Shown: positions 31,038 through 43,300, numbered from the stretch's first letter. The stretch is 52,904 nucleotides of DNA from Copromyces sp. CBS 386.78 (GCA_030685235.1 MU839275.1:1-52904), one strand, 5' to 3'. Numbers and translations are program-made. Notes: generated from the sequence alone by a model not told the origin.

Positions 31038-32174
31038 AAATCGGCAAATAAAGGAAACAGGAATGAATATTCAAATGGAGGTTCAAACAGTTGTGGACAA
31101 AACTTGATATCGCGTGTTTGCATGAAAGCTTGTAAAGTGCCGACGGAGAGCGTTGAGAGGCTGGAGGTAGCGTCCGGGGGAAGCTTTTTATTATGTGAAT
31201 GGGGACAACAGGCCTGTGCACAATTCCTGAATGAGAGGACTGCTTATTACCTTAGAGGTAGCTAGGTTGCGGCGTCGAATGCCCGATGGCTGTTAAGTGG
31301 AATGCATTCTCTGCTCAGCGGGCAACATGTACCTACAGCACCCAGTTGGCTTCAGGTACTTGGGGGTTGTGGTGGTGGGACTTTTCTCAACCCCCTCTTC
31401 ATTAAAGAGGGGGAAAAAAATTTATGGGACAAACTTTTATTATGGGACAAACAGAAAGACTAGCGAACCGCTTAGAAAACTCGCCCAACCGCTGCGAACC
31501 AATATACCCGAAATATATATGAACAACATCCTTATTCCCACTTTTCTCGCCAATATAGTAATAGAAATTAATGCAACTTTAAGAAAAAGCCTTTCGAAAC
31601 TTCTTCTTACTTCTCAAATTTTCTTAAATTTTTAGAAAAAAGGATAGATATTATTCTCGTTGTTACATCTCCCCTACTAACAATTTTCTAAGCAGTTCGC
31701 TAGTCTTTCTGTTTGTCCCATAATAAAAGTTTGTCCCATAATTTTTTTTCTCCCTCTTTAATGAAGAGGGGGTTGAGAAAAGTCCCACCACCACAACCCC
31801 CAAGTAGGTGGCATGCATAGTCGCCAGGGACTGCCAGGGCCTAAACAAATGACCCACTTCCCCAGTGCCGGCCGAACAACCCCACTCTTTTCCGGAGCGG
31901 GGGACTGGTTGATTCCGGCCGGGTCTCGGCCGTTTGAGGTGGTCTACATAGTAAGCTCGGGGCCAATTCCCCCGAGTTTGTGTCGTTTTGATCATCAACC
32001 TCGGTCTTGTGTTGCTATAAGACCCGATACGCAAATGGCTTTAAATCCAAGCTGAATGTCTTGATTTCTGTCCCTCCCCTCCCCTCCCATCTGCACCGTC
32101 ACCATCAAAACAACCACCATCACCATCTTCAACGGCATTAACATCAGCATCGCCATCACCATCATATACACAAA
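31038..32174. other. Intergenic region with one MITE
   Basis: Holds the 3' UTR of the DUF4202 gene, a 446-bp MITE (31,359-31,804) and the promoter/leader of the dehydrogenase gene. The leader just before 32175 is unusually rich in CACCATCAxC trinucleotide repeats (about 32,095-32,168). Confidence 0.6.
31359..31804. mobile_element. MITE-like element with 121-bp inverted repeats and TA duplication
   Basis: Arms 31359-31479 and 31684-31804 are inverted repeats of 121 bp with only a few mismatches, beginning CTTGGGGGTTGTGGTGGTGG. TA dinucleotides flank both ends (31357-31358 and 31805-31806). Each arm contains TATGGGACAAAC twice in direct orientation, a possible transposase-binding repeat. The ~200-bp centre is AT-rich and non-coding. 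This is a non-autonomous Tc1/mariner-type element. The near identity of the arms suggests fairly recent insertion. Confidence 0.88.
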
Positions 32175-33446
32175 ATGACGATTCCACTTACAGAAACAAC
32201 CATCACTCCCCCTCACAACCTCCCCTCCCCAAAACCCCCCCTCCACACCCTCCTCTCAACGCACGACTTCGCCCATGCCGCCTACTTCACCTTTCCCCCC
32301 AAAACCCACGCCTTCGTCACCTCCGCCGCCACAGACCTGGTCACCCACCGCTCCAACTCCCACACCTACAGTCTTATAACCCTTCGCCCTCGCATCCTCC
32401 GCGACGTTTCCTCCGTCTCCATCCACACCACCATCTTAGGAGAACCCGTCTCCTCACCCATCTTCGCCGCCGCCACTTCCCTGGGGATAACAGTCCACCC
32501 CGAGGGCGAGAAGGAAATCGGAAGGGCATGTAAAAAGTTGGGGGTGGGGATGACGGTTAGTACCAGTGCTAGTTTTAGTGTGGGGGAGATTGCTGGTGCT
32601 GTGCGCGATTGCGAGGTGGAGGGGGATGGGGTACAAAAGGAGATTCCCCTGTGGTTCCAACTCTACGTTGACAAAGACCGGAGCAAATCCGAGAGCTTAC
32701 TGAAGCAGGCAGTGGAGGCCGGCGTGAAGGCAGTTTTCTTGACCGTTGATGCGCCCGTCCCCGGAAAAAGGGAGGCAGACGAAAAAATTTCTGCGAGCGA
32801 AGCGGGAGCTGTAGTAGGGGTGGTGCCGATGACGGGCGAGAAGGCGGAGAACGATAAATCTGGAGGCGGGCTGGGCAGGATCACGGGCAAGTTTCTGGAT
32901 GCAAGCGTCAACTGGGGGGATATTGCTTGGTTGAGAACATGTTTGCCGGAGAGTGTGAAGCTTGTGTTGAAGGGGGTGCAGACGGCTGTGGACGCGGTGA
33001 AGGCGATGGAGGCGGGCGTGGAGGGTATCGTGGTATCGAATCATGGGGGACGAAGCTTGGATACGGCGACGCCGACGATTTTGGTCTTGTTGGAGCTGCA
33101 AAGGTGTTGTCCGGAGGTTTTTGACAGGATAGAGGTGTTGATTGATGGAGGGGTGATGCGCGGGACGGATGTGTTTAAGGCGTTGTGCTTGGGGGCTAGT
33201 GGGGTGGGAATTGGGAGGGGGATCTTGTATGGGCTTGGCTATGGAGAGGAAGGGGTGAGGAGGTATGTGGAAATATTGAATGGTGAGTTGGAGACGACGA
33301 TGAAGATGTGTGGGATTACGAGTCTGGATCAGGTCCATCCGGGGTTGCTGAATACGAGGGCGGTTGATCACCTAGTGCCGGAGACGGTGGACGAGGAACA
33401 TCCGTATGCGAAGTGGAGGCCTTCGATGAGGAAGAAGACGGTATAA
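32175..33446 (+). CDS. FMN-dependent alpha-hydroxy-acid dehydrogenase
   Basis: Intronless, 423 aa. Member of the lactate dehydrogenase (cytochrome b2)/glycolate oxidase family, oxidising L-2-hydroxy acids with FMN in a TIM barrel. Visible motifs in order: LRPRILRDVS, IFAAATSLGITVHPEGEKEI, WFQLYVDKDR, LTVDAPVPGKREAD, LVLKGV, IVVSNHGGRSLD, VLIDGGVMRGTDVFKAL and GIGRGILYGL. Active-site residues are present at the family spacing: Y164, K266 (binds FMN), H290 (catalytic base) and R293, corresponding to b2 Y254, K349, H373 and R376. There is no cytochrome b5 domain and no targeting sequence, so it is probably a soluble enzyme of the short fungal type. The glycolate-oxidase-like YYSSGADDE segment is altered around residues 35-55 (AAYFTFPPKTHAFVTSAATD), leaving the substrate open. 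The start ATG follows a CACCATC-repeat leader. Confidence 0.93.
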   Translation: MTIPLTETTITPPHNLPSPKPPLHTLLSTHDFAHAAYFTFPPKTHAFVTSAATDLVTHRSNSHTYSLITLRPRILRDVSSVSIHTTILGEPVSSPIFAAATSLGITVHPEGEKEIGRACKKLGVGMTVSTSASFSVGEIAGAVRDCEVEGDGVQKEIPLWFQLYVDKDRSKSESLLKQAVEAGVKAVFLTVDAPVPGKREADEKISASEAGAVVGVVPMTGEKAENDKSGGGLGRITGKFLDASVNWGDIAWLRTCLPESVKLVLKGVQTAVDAVKAMEAGVEGIVVSNHGGRSLDTATPTILVLLELQRCCPEVFDRIEVLIDGGVMRGTDVFKALCLGASGVGIGRGILYGLGYGEEGVRRYVEILNGELETTMKMCGITSLDQVHPGLLNTRAVDHLVPETVDEEHPYAKWRPSMRKKTV

Positions 33447-33780
33447 GGATGTTGAGGAAAATTCAGCGAATCTGAGGTGGAATTCGAGACAATGTTCCCA
33501 AGGCATAGTGGTGAACAGCTTGATTTTTAACTCCTCTAAAGTCATACCTGGATAACAACTTGACAATTCTGCTCTTGGTCATCCGGCAACCTTCCGCAGA
33601 CCTCAGTATTGTCAAAAAGAAGTCACCCTAATCATGCGTTTGTTTACTTCCCTCAGGGGCTCGCTAGCTCCAGTCTTCCTAAACGTAATTGGATGCTAGA
33701 TGGCATTCCCATCTCCACTCTTTGTCTACCATAATCTTCCGCATTGATAAACTCGCTGCATATTATTGACCAATATCGAT
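33447..33780. other. Spacer between dehydrogenase gene and tRNA
   Basis: 3' UTR and upstream region of the tRNA gene; no coding signal. Confidence 0.5.
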
Positions 33781-33863
33781 GGTTGCGTGGCCCAGTGGTT
33801 AAGGCATCTGCTTTACAATTACGAAAACGCAGAGGATCGCAGGTTCGAGCCCTGCCGCGATCA
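33781..33863 (+). tRNA. tRNA-Val (UAC anticodon) with 10-nt intron
   Basis: Folds into a standard cloverleaf: acceptor GGTTGCG/CGCGATC with two G-T pairs and discriminator A; D arm GCC...GGC; anticodon stem TCTGC/GCAGA; T arm GCAGG-TTCGAGC-CCTGC. The anticodon loop TTTACA-C has anticodon TAC after removing the intron 33818-33827 (ATTACGAAAA), located between positions 37 and 38 as usual for nuclear tRNA introns. The mature length is 73 nt. The loop TTTACAC agrees with fungal Val tRNAs. It is followed immediately by a run of T (33,864-33,871), the RNA polymerase III terminator. Confidence 0.95.
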
Positions 33864-33871
33864 TTTTTTTT
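33864..33871 (+). terminator. RNA polymerase III terminator
   Basis: Run of T directly after the tRNA-Val discriminator base; a second T-rich run follows at about 33,876-33,886. Confidence 0.8.
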
Positions 33872-34419
33872 ATATTTTTTTTTTTTGCTTCGTTTCGTCC
33901 CTTTTTGTCCCGTTCTTTGTGGTGTTTTGTTTCTTGGAACTTGCGTGAGATGCATAGTATATAGTCAGTGTCTTTATGTTTGATTTCTTTAACGCATTCA
34001 AAAAGGTTATTCCAGACCACAAATGTCGAGTTTTGATTTCATATATCAGAGAATATTCACCACAATGCAACGATACAGCGTTTAAAGATTCTTTCGGTAT
34101 GTTTTATTCATTCGAGCAGATAACGCTTTTCCTTCTCTTACACGTCTGCGGTAGGCAATGTCATGTAGTAATTCACGACTTGGAGCTTCGTCATTCCGCA
34201 AAGGTTCATGTCTTTTGACGACCACCAACACAATTTCTGCTCTTCACTAACGCCAACTCTTTGATCCATGACTTCCGGATTCCTCCTCGCCCAAAATTTG
34301 GCCATCTCCAAATCCCCCGTGCAATTCGTAAATATAGCCCTATGCTGTAAAACGACCGCTTCCGTCCACGACCCTATGTGTGCAAGCGATTCGATCACCT
34401 CTCTTCGACGTCGAGACTC
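33872..34419. other. Spacer between tRNA-Val and MED5 3' end
   Basis: AT-rich first part, then the 3' side of MED5. An 86-codon minus frame abuts the MED5 stop, but starts with GTG and has no recognisable motif, so I do not call it. Confidence 0.5.
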
Positions 34420-37400
34420 CTAACCCAAGTCCATCGTATCCCAGTTCCCAAAATCCGTCGTAAAGTCCCCTGTCCCCAATCCGCTAAAGATATCATCACC
34501 ACTCAGGTCTCCTCCCGCACCACCGGCGCCACCGCCTCCGCCGGCAGCACCGCCGGCTCCTCCTGCTCCAGTCCCGGCCGCACCGGCACCACCTGCGCCA
34601 CCGCTACCTTGTGCACCCGTTACATTGCCCCCAGTGTTAGTATTCACCGTCAACCCACCCATACCACCCATACCCATATCCCCCATTCCACTCAAATCCA
34701 TGCCAACCGCCCCTCCGACATCCAACCCACCAACACCCATGCCAGCAGCATCCAAATTCATCGCGTCCACCGAATGGTGATGATCACCGCTCGACACGGC
34801 CACCGACGCCGCATTCATAATGGATTCGCCCATAGCATCGCCCGCCACCACGCCCAACGCGCTCAGCTCCGGCTGCAGCATCGCCTGATGATGATGATGA
34901 TGATGCTGCGCGGGCGGCGGAGGTGGAGGGGGGAGGGCCATCTGCGCCTCGACGCGACGATGTAATCTGACGACCGTCTCGGCCATTAAGAGGTCCGATT
35001 TCTGAATCTTCTTAAACTCTTCCGCTTCAAACTTTAAGGCTTCGCGGAGGGTAATTCTCCGTTGTTTTCTCTGGACGGTGTGGTTGTGGTTCGCATCTGC
35101 TCCTCTGGTAGAAGCGGGGTCGTCATCCATGACGGGGGTGTTGTGGACGTCAGGAGCGCAGATGATGGCGGTGACGACGTCGTAGGCGACAGGGCCGTTA
35201 CCGGCTTCTGTTTGCGCTTTCAGCTCTTTAAGTAAAGCAGAAAGAAGACGCTTGGCGCCGCAGATTTGGAGGGCGACGAGGATCTGGCGGTGCGTGTATG
35301 TGGTGGGCACACCGTTGCCGGGGGAATGGTGAGCCCACTGAACCAGGTTTTGAACGGTGTGGCGGATGGCGCCGTAGAGACCACCGACGGACCCGGACCC
35401 GTTGTGGTGCGTGCCGGTCCAGTTTTCCAGCTCGCTGTGGTCGGCGCCACCGGTGCGGCCGGACACGGCCAGGTTCTCTTTGAGAGCGCGCAAGAGAGGC
35501 TCGACCTCTTGTGATGCAGGTACTTGACGCTGGTAGGAGCGAAGTGAGAGTTCTAGGGGCTTGGCGACGATATTCAGGACCGATGAGAGCATGGTAGATG
35601 CTTCATTCGAGATCGAGTTAGGACGCAAAATGAGCTGCAGCATCTTGATGACCGCTCCTTGACCGGCCTGCTTATCGGTTCGCAGGTTGTTTGCAAGGAA
35701 CAAGAGCGCTGGTACCAATGAGGGCAGTAATAGGGTATCCAAGAGATCTAAGAGGCAGTTAGCGACAGGACCATGATATTCGCGGTGAGAAAGTCGATAC
35801 TCACATTCCAAACCACTCCTCAACAGATACTCGTTCAAGCAACCTGTGCTCAAAGCCATGACGATCTGGTCAAAAAGCGTCGGCATGAGCAAATAGAAGT
35901 CCTGCGGAGGGCATGACGACATGAGATCGTCTCCTAAGCCGCCAGCCTCAGAGTCAAAAAGTCCATGGACCCAACCATTCAGGTGCGACTTTTCCTGGTC
36001 GCTGAGCTCGTCCAAAGGTCGGCTCAACGAGCCCCTTCCTAGCAGCTTTCCCACGAACGAAGCCGGAGACCGGATCGCCAAGTCTGTGGGTGTCAAACTA
36101 TAGCGGTGCACAAAGGCCAGTAGTAGAAGCAAGACAGAGCCAAATTCTTCGTATACAGGCTGATATTCGCCCTGGTCCTCGTCGTACCCTCCCCAGTTGT
36201 CCAAGAGCTCGCATAGAGGATGCAGTATTTTGTGTGGTTTGTCGAAGAGCAATAGAATATCCAATGATGACGGTTTGCTGGCTAGCTGGCTGCACAATTG
36301 CTTGAGAGTCATGGTCTCCTTGTTGCGGCAGAGTGTACCAATCACCTATATCATGTTAGCAGCCATCACATACAGGGTTCCGTTATTTGTGACAACCAAC
36401 CTCAACAATAGCTTGCGCTGCAGCGCCCACGTTTCCGTTCATGTTATCCAATTCCCGGATGAGCCTCTGACTTCTCTCGGAATCTTCCAAACATGCCTGA
36501 ACAAGCGTTTCTTTCACGTACCGGCCCTCGTCCGGCAGTGTTTGATATGTAATTTCACCCAAAAGGGTCTCGATAGCCGACGAAGACAACAGCCCGTGCA
36601 ACTGGCATGCAAAGCAAAAGTCTTGCCGTACCGAGTCCTGAAAGGAGCTGCTCGTGTTAGACATGTCAAACATATTGGACAATGTCGGGAACACATTGGT
36701 GTCGACCTGACCCAGCGCCTGGGATATGCAGAACTCCGCGTCGAAGGGATACATGTGTGTCGAGGAAGCGGCAAAGTTACCCAATATTAGGGGAACCTTG
36801 TTGACGACGTATGATTTGAGCAAATGTCCGGTTTTTGATCCTTCGTACCTAAAGACGGCGTTCGCCAAGACATCGAAGGATGCTAGAATAAGGTGGATTG
36901 CTGTCGTTTGTAAGTCACCCTGAATCCTTTTTGTTAGCATAAACACAGATGGCGTCGGAACTGAGTGAGAGGACAGACCTGGTATCTGTTGTGTAGGTAG
37001 GTGTAAAGGGAATGATCATCTATCAAAGGCCGTCCTACGAGCTATATAGGCGTCAGCAACTCGGCTCCCCCATCCATTCAAGATAAGCATAACCAGCCGA
37101 CGAACATACCGCAGCATTGATGTATATGTATAGGCCAGCGCGAGAGTTAACTAGCGGCATTTCAGGTATTTGCCATGCGTCCAGCCCAATCATGTTATCC
37201 ATGTAGTTATGCATCTCCGCTACCGCAGCGTCCTTCAGGTCAGATGCCTCTTCCCCGGCCAGTGCCTGCCCTCTGCTGAACTCTAACTTCACCGCAATTC
37301 CAGAGGTGTTTGGATTCTGAAGGATATAGGGCATAAGCTGATCGATAGAGCTCGCTAATCGTTTGCGGTGGCCTGGTGAGAAGAAAGTCATTAGCCAAGT

Positions 37401-38152
37401 GCTGGGTTCACAGAGCAGAGGATTCATATCATAGAAGAAGCGTTACCTTTGGCCTCGGGCCGGCTGAAGGCAGAAACCACCCGTTGATTTCCCAGGAAGT
37501 GAACCAAAAATAAACTGAAAGCCTGAAGAGAGTTTTCCATATCCTGTTTGGTCCGCATGGTCTGAATAGTGCCGTAAGTATCCCGTGCAAAGGCGGCGAT
37601 GACGTCGATGTAGAGCGTTATCCACTTGCTTAGGTTCGTGGCCATCTCGTAGGCGTCGGAGGCATGCCTGATGCCTTGGCCATGCGTGATGACCTTGGAG
37701 AGCCGCAAAAAGATTACCTCCTCGTCGTTGAACGAGTTCTGCCAGAACACCCTCTTCGGCTTCTTGTCTCCTTGTTGCCCCTGGCCTCCCTTATTGGCCG
37801 TCGCGGCCTCGTGTGTGGCATCCGCATCGTGTTGGCTCTGAATCTTGGCCTGCGATGTCGAGTATTGGTGTAGAACCTTCAGGACGGACTGGATGTTGAC
37901 GAGCTTCTGGTTGAGGAGGATGGTGAGATATTGTAGTCGGCGGGGGTCGAGAGAATAGGAAGACTGCTTCGTCGGTTTGAGGAGAAGGTTGGCAATAACG
38001 ATGGGAGGCAATGGATAAAAGTCCGATTTAAGAATGGGCACGAATCTCGCAAAGTCGCTTGGGTCTAGTCGTTTGGCTTCGGCGCGCCCCAGGAACTTGG
38101 TCCATTGTCCTACGGCCGCCGACAAGCCTGCCGTCGCTGGACCTCCGGGCAT
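34420..38152 (-). CDS. MED5: Mediator of RNA polymerase II transcription subunit 5 (Nut1)
   Basis: Tail-module subunit of fungal Mediator, bridging activators and RNA polymerase II in the nucleus. Five exons on the minus strand: 38152-37447, 37372-37110, 37041-36979, 36919-36401 and 36345-34420, encoding 1158 aa. Introns are 55-74 nt with GT donors (GTAACG, GTATGT, GTCTGT, GTTGGT) and AG acceptors; branch sites GCTAATGAC (intron 1) and GCTAACATG (intron 4) are clear. The protein begins MPGGPATAGLSAAVGQWTKF and carries family blocks: KFLGRAEAKRLDPSDFARFV, YPLPPIVIANLLLKPT, SLYTYLHNRYQ|GDLQTTAIH, ILASFDVLANAVFRYEG and LCRNKETMTLKQLCSQLA. The C-terminus is low-complexity (PPPPPPPAQHHHHHH, then Gly/Ala-rich) and ends in an acidic-aromatic peptide (FTTDFGNWDTMDLG). 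Each splice joins blocks contiguous in the family, so the model is well supported; exon 3 (21 codons) is the least certain. Confidence 0.92.
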
Positions 38153-39606
38153 GGTCGGGGCATTCGAGACCGGTATCGTTCGACGGTAGTGGTAGTAAGT
38201 GGTAGAGTAGCAAAAATTCGGGCGCGTACTATATCGGGGCTGTGGTCATTTTAAAGGTGGTGGTGCTTGGTAGCTGACGTTGTTGCGTCGCGACCAAATG
38301 TCCGATGATGCTCTTGTCAGGGTCAGCTTTCGAGCATGTGGTCGACGCAGCTGTTGGTCCCGCGCCTTCCACTTCACTTGACAGCACCCAGTTTCCAGAT
38401 GACCGACAGGGGCGCTTCAGGTCCGTTGGGGCTTTAGTTCCAGATCTGCTGTGGGTTCAGCTCCGTGAATGCCTTTGAGCGGAGCGTAGCGGGTGCCTAG
38501 AGGTAGCGCGTTGCGTTGTCTGTGGGCGGGCTGGTTCAAGGTTGGAAAATGTAATGGATCCGTTGATGATGTTCGTAGTATACTGCTGCCGTACTCGGTG
38601 AAGCAATTGAGCCCGATTTCTTTTTGTTTTGTTCGACTGACAAGTGGGGAGAGCAAAAATGTTGAAAGCAAAAGATGAAAAGGTGAATGGTGAAGTGTGA
38701 AGCAGGGCAGAGTTGCACCACCCGCACAACGGGCTGTGGAAGTTACAAAGCATACAATCTTTCATGTTACTTACCAATGCGCTGTAATCGAAGGTATCGT
38801 TCCCGGGCAAACACCAGGCGAACCTTATCGCCGTAGGTCGGCACGAGCCGAGGACCCATACCGCAATTAAAGTGGAGATGGACTCAAAGCTTGGGCCAGT
38901 TGAGCTGTTCTGAAGCTGTCATGGGGGTTGACAGAATTATGGGTACACCAGTCACTAAAAAGCACCACCAAAGCGAGGGTGGTAACGCGCATATTAAGTT
39001 TTGGTGTACCATTAATTCTGTCACCCCCTTTTGGCTCTCTCCGATTCCGGCACTCCGGTCTTGTACTGTACATCCCTCTTCACAGTATCAAAAGACTCGT
39101 GGACGTACCGCCACTACCGGCTGATACTCGTACGGTATATATACACGGAGGACACTGGAACAGAGGTCTCGTTCCTTGCCCAATATTTGCAGTCGATATT
39201 AAGGGTCCTGTCCAAGGTTGGAGAAGCATGCAACTGATACGAGGAGTCGCTCTGATGCAGTCACCAAGTAGCGATTACCATAGGAGAGCCGGCAATATGT
39301 CATCACGTTTCATTTCAAATTCCGGTTATTTTTTTACCCGTGTACTACCCGACGGTTCGGAGGTCAACTTGAGGAGGTTAACGCTCTGACCTGTCCAGAT
39401 AGCACACTCATCCTTCTTTTTGAGAGCTATGATACAAGGCCAGAAAAACCGACCGCATAGAAACATGATGATATGGCCGGCCCGTAGGAAAGTTGTACAA
39501 TGGAATGTCAACGCTTTAAACAGATGGAACCCACATATCCAACACGTAAACTTTTTCCTTTTCCGTTCCCAGTTCGTCCAACAAAACCTTTCAGGGATGA
39601 ACCATT
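38153..39606. other. MED5 upstream region and 3' side of the next gene
   Basis: No gene recognised. Contains the MED5 promoter, a small inverted-repeat element at 38,923-39,028, and the 3' region of the minus-strand gene ending at 39607. Confidence 0.5.
38923..39028. repeat. Small inverted-repeat element (106 bp)
   Basis: The left end GGGGGTTGACAGAATTATGG with GTACACCA pairs with the right end TGGTGTACCATTAATTCTGT followed by CACCCCC. The centre holds a further stem ACCACC...GGTGGT. It resembles a tiny foldback MITE. No unambiguous target duplication. Confidence 0.65.
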
Positions 39607-40392
39607 TTAGTCACCTTCCCTTTTGATACCCTGCATCCGTCCTCCATTGGCATTGTTCCCGTTCCCGTTACCGTTGCCGTTCGCTTGCTGCATCTCCGGT
39701 GCGCGTGGTCCCAGCATCCAGTCCTGCATCGCCAACCACTCGCTCCAGCTTCTTTCAGCCATAACGATCTCTCGTTCGGTCGCATCGCGCAAAGGTTTCA
39801 GAAAGGGTATGGTCTCTTCCTCGTTCATGTCGTAAGCTGCCTTGACCTTGAGCCAGTTGGAGCTCTTCGCCGCAAAGAGGTAGTTCCGTCGCTCGTTCTG
39901 GTGTAGTTGTCCAATACCAGCCTCCCAGTCGTCTCCGAAAAAGCCGTGCAAAACGCCAGGGAAGTCATACCCGGTAGCCACAAGACGGCGGATATAGGGA
40001 ATCAAGTTGACACTCGCATATGACTGAAGACCGTAACCACCCACGGGCGCCTTCCCCCCTGCTCCCCGGCAGGACGCCTCTAATTCCGGTGGTGGGCGGA
40101 CTGTCTGTGAAGACAGCACCGGGTTGGGCTTCTGGAAAGGTAGTCGGATATTGATGAATCCGGCAAGAGCCTGCACAGGGCCGTGATACTGGGCGTGATC
40201 CAGGAAGTATCGCATGCAGGACATGAAGTAGGGGTGCCACTCGAGAATGTCGAACTGGGACTGGGCATCCGCAAAGGACTGCGCGGGCGTGTTAACTTTC
40301 GGACGAGCGTTGGAAGCCGGTCTCGGGAAGGAGAAAACACCATGTACCTGTGCGTGACGAAAATCCGGTCCGCCTGGTTGAGGGAAAGCCAT
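39607..40392 (-). CDS. Conserved fungal protein of unknown function
   Basis: Single exon, 261 aa from the ATG at 40392 (an in-frame TTG lies nine bases upstream). No named domain. The core (about 45-235) is ordered and aromatic-rich: FDILEWHPYFMSCMRYFLDH, ALAGFINIRLPFQKPNP, SYASVNLIPYIRRLVATGYD, FPGVLHGFFGDDWEAGIGQL, NYLFAAKSSNWLKVKAAYDM and AERSWSEWLAMQDWMLGPRA. It looks like a conserved ascomycete-specific protein, but I cannot name it. The C-terminus is an Asn/Gly repeat (NGNGNGNGNNANGG) ending MQGIKREGD; KREGD could be part of a weak nuclear signal. Strong aromatic conservation and C-ending codons make a real gene likely. Confidence 0.8.
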   Translation of the reverse strand: MAFPQPGGPDFRHAQVHGVFSFPRPASNARPKVNTPAQSFADAQSQFDILEWHPYFMSCMRYFLDHAQYHGPVQALAGFINIRLPFQKPNPVLSSQTVRPPPELEASCRGAGGKAPVGGYGLQSYASVNLIPYIRRLVATGYDFPGVLHGFFGDDWEAGIGQLHQNERRNYLFAAKSSNWLKVKAAYDMNEEETIPFLKPLRDATEREIVMAERSWSEWLAMQDWMLGPRAPEMQQANGNGNGNGNNANGGRMQGIKREGD

Positions 40393-43300
40393 TGTTGGCA
40401 ACGGTGGTTGTCGGTGTGTTAGGTGAGGGCGGTGGTGAAGGAGGTATGACTAAGTCAACGAGAGGCGGTATGAAAGCTCAAACAACTTTCTTGATGTAGT
40501 GGTGATGATGTGTTATCGTCTCGTCTTGGTGTAGTTGTCAAGTTGACTAATCTTTAACACGGACTGGCTGGAATGTTGTTTGATCAATATCGACTTCCGT
40601 ATATAGTTGACACTGACAACGGATGGTATGAAATGGTGAAGCTTGTGAAGGGGCAGGTCGTCTTTGGTAGAGGACGTAACAACTTGATGAACTGTAGGGA
40701 ATAACGAAACGAAAGTTTAAGCTTTCTGAAGCGGGAACCAAGATGTTATATAGCCCCGTATGGAGTAGATGCGGACCTGGACCATTGCATCCTTGATCAA
40801 CCTCGGGAAGATTTCTCACCTACCCACTCGGCCGCTGTAGGAGGTCCCAAAGCCGCATGATGTGCATGTACCATTATGGGGGGTGGAATAATAGAAAACC
40901 TGTCTGGACTGGTGTACCAGAAAAACAACAAAACAGGGGTCGAGGAAAGATGTCCCGTTCAGGGCACCAAAACACCGAAGAGCACCGTTCGGGAGTAGGC
41001 GACAGAGTGACGGCGGGAGTTAGTGTGTACTATGATTGTACCCATCTCCATCCACCGTCTCCATTCAAGCAAGGTACGCTCCCTTTAGCTGCAGCTGGGG
41101 TGAGCTCGGAGAAGGAGGGAAAAAAGAAAAAAGATCCACAGTGCTTTCTGTGGGATACTATTTTTGCGAGAGGATGGGCAATTGCAAAGGCCGAAACGAT
41201 TTACATGATGGGATTGAAGTCGGGCATGGGTGGGAGATCTGAAGACGGGTCTCGTCGCCGTCATCGCGGGGGGAGATCAAGAACGCCAATCACGAGGCAG
41301 CGCTCGGAAGATAGTCTGGACAGTGTCTGGATAGCCAGTGTGAGACGGGGCATGGATGCCTCCGAGACCTGATTGATGAAGCAAGCGCGATGCCCTGTGC
41401 AAATCTAAGGCGGATGCATCATGGGATGGGCATTTCGAGCGCTTCTCTTCCACTCCGAGTCTGCGTTGCCTCCCCGGGCGGTGGTGGGTGGTGGCCTGGA
41501 TTGACAATCTGGATGCCGAGCTTTTTGTTGTGAAGCTAGAAGTCAAACGCGGAGCGCCGCGATGAACAGAAACGTCTGCGGGACGTCGGGAGGAGCAGTG
41601 GACTCGGTGGAGAGCCGTCGACGCTCTTGAGAGGCTTACAGGGGCTGTGCCGACAAGGATAGGGCATCTTTGTTTACGGTAGCCGACTGCAAGGAGGGCG
41701 AGCGAGCCGTGGTTCTCATAACCCGTCAAGTGCCTGCTCCCGCAAGAGTCCCGCTTCCACTTGGGAAGATGAGGTGGGAATGGGGTTATGGAGGCGACAG
41801 CACGCCAGGGTACCTCTGCCTTAATGCAAGGCACCACAGCCGGACCACCTGAGCTCTGAAACAATCCTGGCTCTGTTGCCCTGCCGAGACTGATGGATGG
41901 ATGGCAAAGAGGTGCGAGGCTCGCTCTATGAGAAGCTGCTTGTTTGTTTGCCTATGTCTGTGATCAAAGGGTCTAAGCGAGGTTGAGAAATTGGATTAAA
42001 AGTGAAGCTGGGATCGACGACGGGACGGGGACTTGCTCGGCGAGGCTGCAGTATCTTTGACAGATCCTACACAGTGATGCTGTGTGTGCGATGTGATATG
42101 GCTTGATGAAGCTTCGGGTGAGGCGTAAATTAGAGACCTCACAAGAGACCTCCTCTAGAGCTCCCTTCAACTTTTCCAAGGGTCCTCCGAGGGCAACACT
42201 ACCTAGAGGTACCCCGGGATCCCAGGACAGGGAGACTGGGAGATGCCCATGCCCGAAAGCCATTCAGATTGCCATGGTAAGATGACGGGATGAGCGGGTG
42301 GGAGTATCGGTATCGACCTGGCTTGCTTGCTAACCCGTTTGCCCGCTTCAGGTTTCTGCTGCGATCCATATGCGATGCGATGCAATGTGCTGCTTACCAG
42401 GTGCGGTATCTGGCGTTGAAACTTGGCTCGAGCTTGGGCTGGGGCAACTTGGAAAGGAGTGGAGGTACCATTTGACTGCATGTCCTGATGCGCCAGGGGG
42501 TTTTCTGCAGAGAGTGAGAGATGAAGGATGGCGTCCACCTTGTACCGATCGATGGGAAGGGGCAAAGCAACAACTTCATGTCATTGACGCGATGCTTGGT
42601 ATCGAGAAAACGCCATGACATCGAAGAGTGGGTTGTGGGTTAGGGAGATGATGGGCGCAGTCTCATCTTTCTTGGTACGGGCTTACAGTGATGAAAGTAC
42701 CATGTCGGGCAACTGTAGATATCAGAGCCATGAATCGACTGGAAGACGCGCCTTGGTGACCCTGAAACTTGACTTTTCTGTTGTGTGTTGTTGAATCGAG
42801 TGAGTTTACTAACTTCGTTCTTTTGCTTCAGTTGGTGCGCGTACAAGTTGCACTCCCAGAGCCAAAGTTACATCGAAAACGCTAGCTGGGTAGACTCAAA
42901 TCCCTCCCTGGGTAGACTAAACCCACTTTTATCGCCAAGTAAACCCAGCCAGCCAGCCAGCCCAGCCCAGCTAGTATACCGTGCCAGCCGTGTATATTGC
43001 TTAGGTACCCAACCGCTACGCCGCCGTTGCGCTATCTATTAGCGATCGTTAGTCTAGTGTAATTAAATGAAGTTATCGCGAGATTTTATTTTGGTATAGA
43101 GTAACCGTTTGCAGTGACATACCTCGCCCGCCCGCCGCACGTCGCGTGTTCGATCGAGTAAGTTAGACTGCCAGCCTAGCCGACTATGTGCAGTAGCGGG
43201 CAATTGGGCCAGCATGGGGGACAGTAGTTATAGTGACAACAACCGTGTTAACCGCTGGCTGGCTGGCTGGGCTTCGAGGTACTTAGCGATAAAAGTGGGT

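Noticed and set aside
34138..34398. 86-codon minus frame next to the MED5 stop
   Set aside because: Begins with GTG, has no conserved motif, and lies in the MED5 3' region.
40857..41372. 171-codon plus frame
   Set aside because: Starts at ATG but composition, codon use and product (Arg/Ser-rich, no motif) look like chance.
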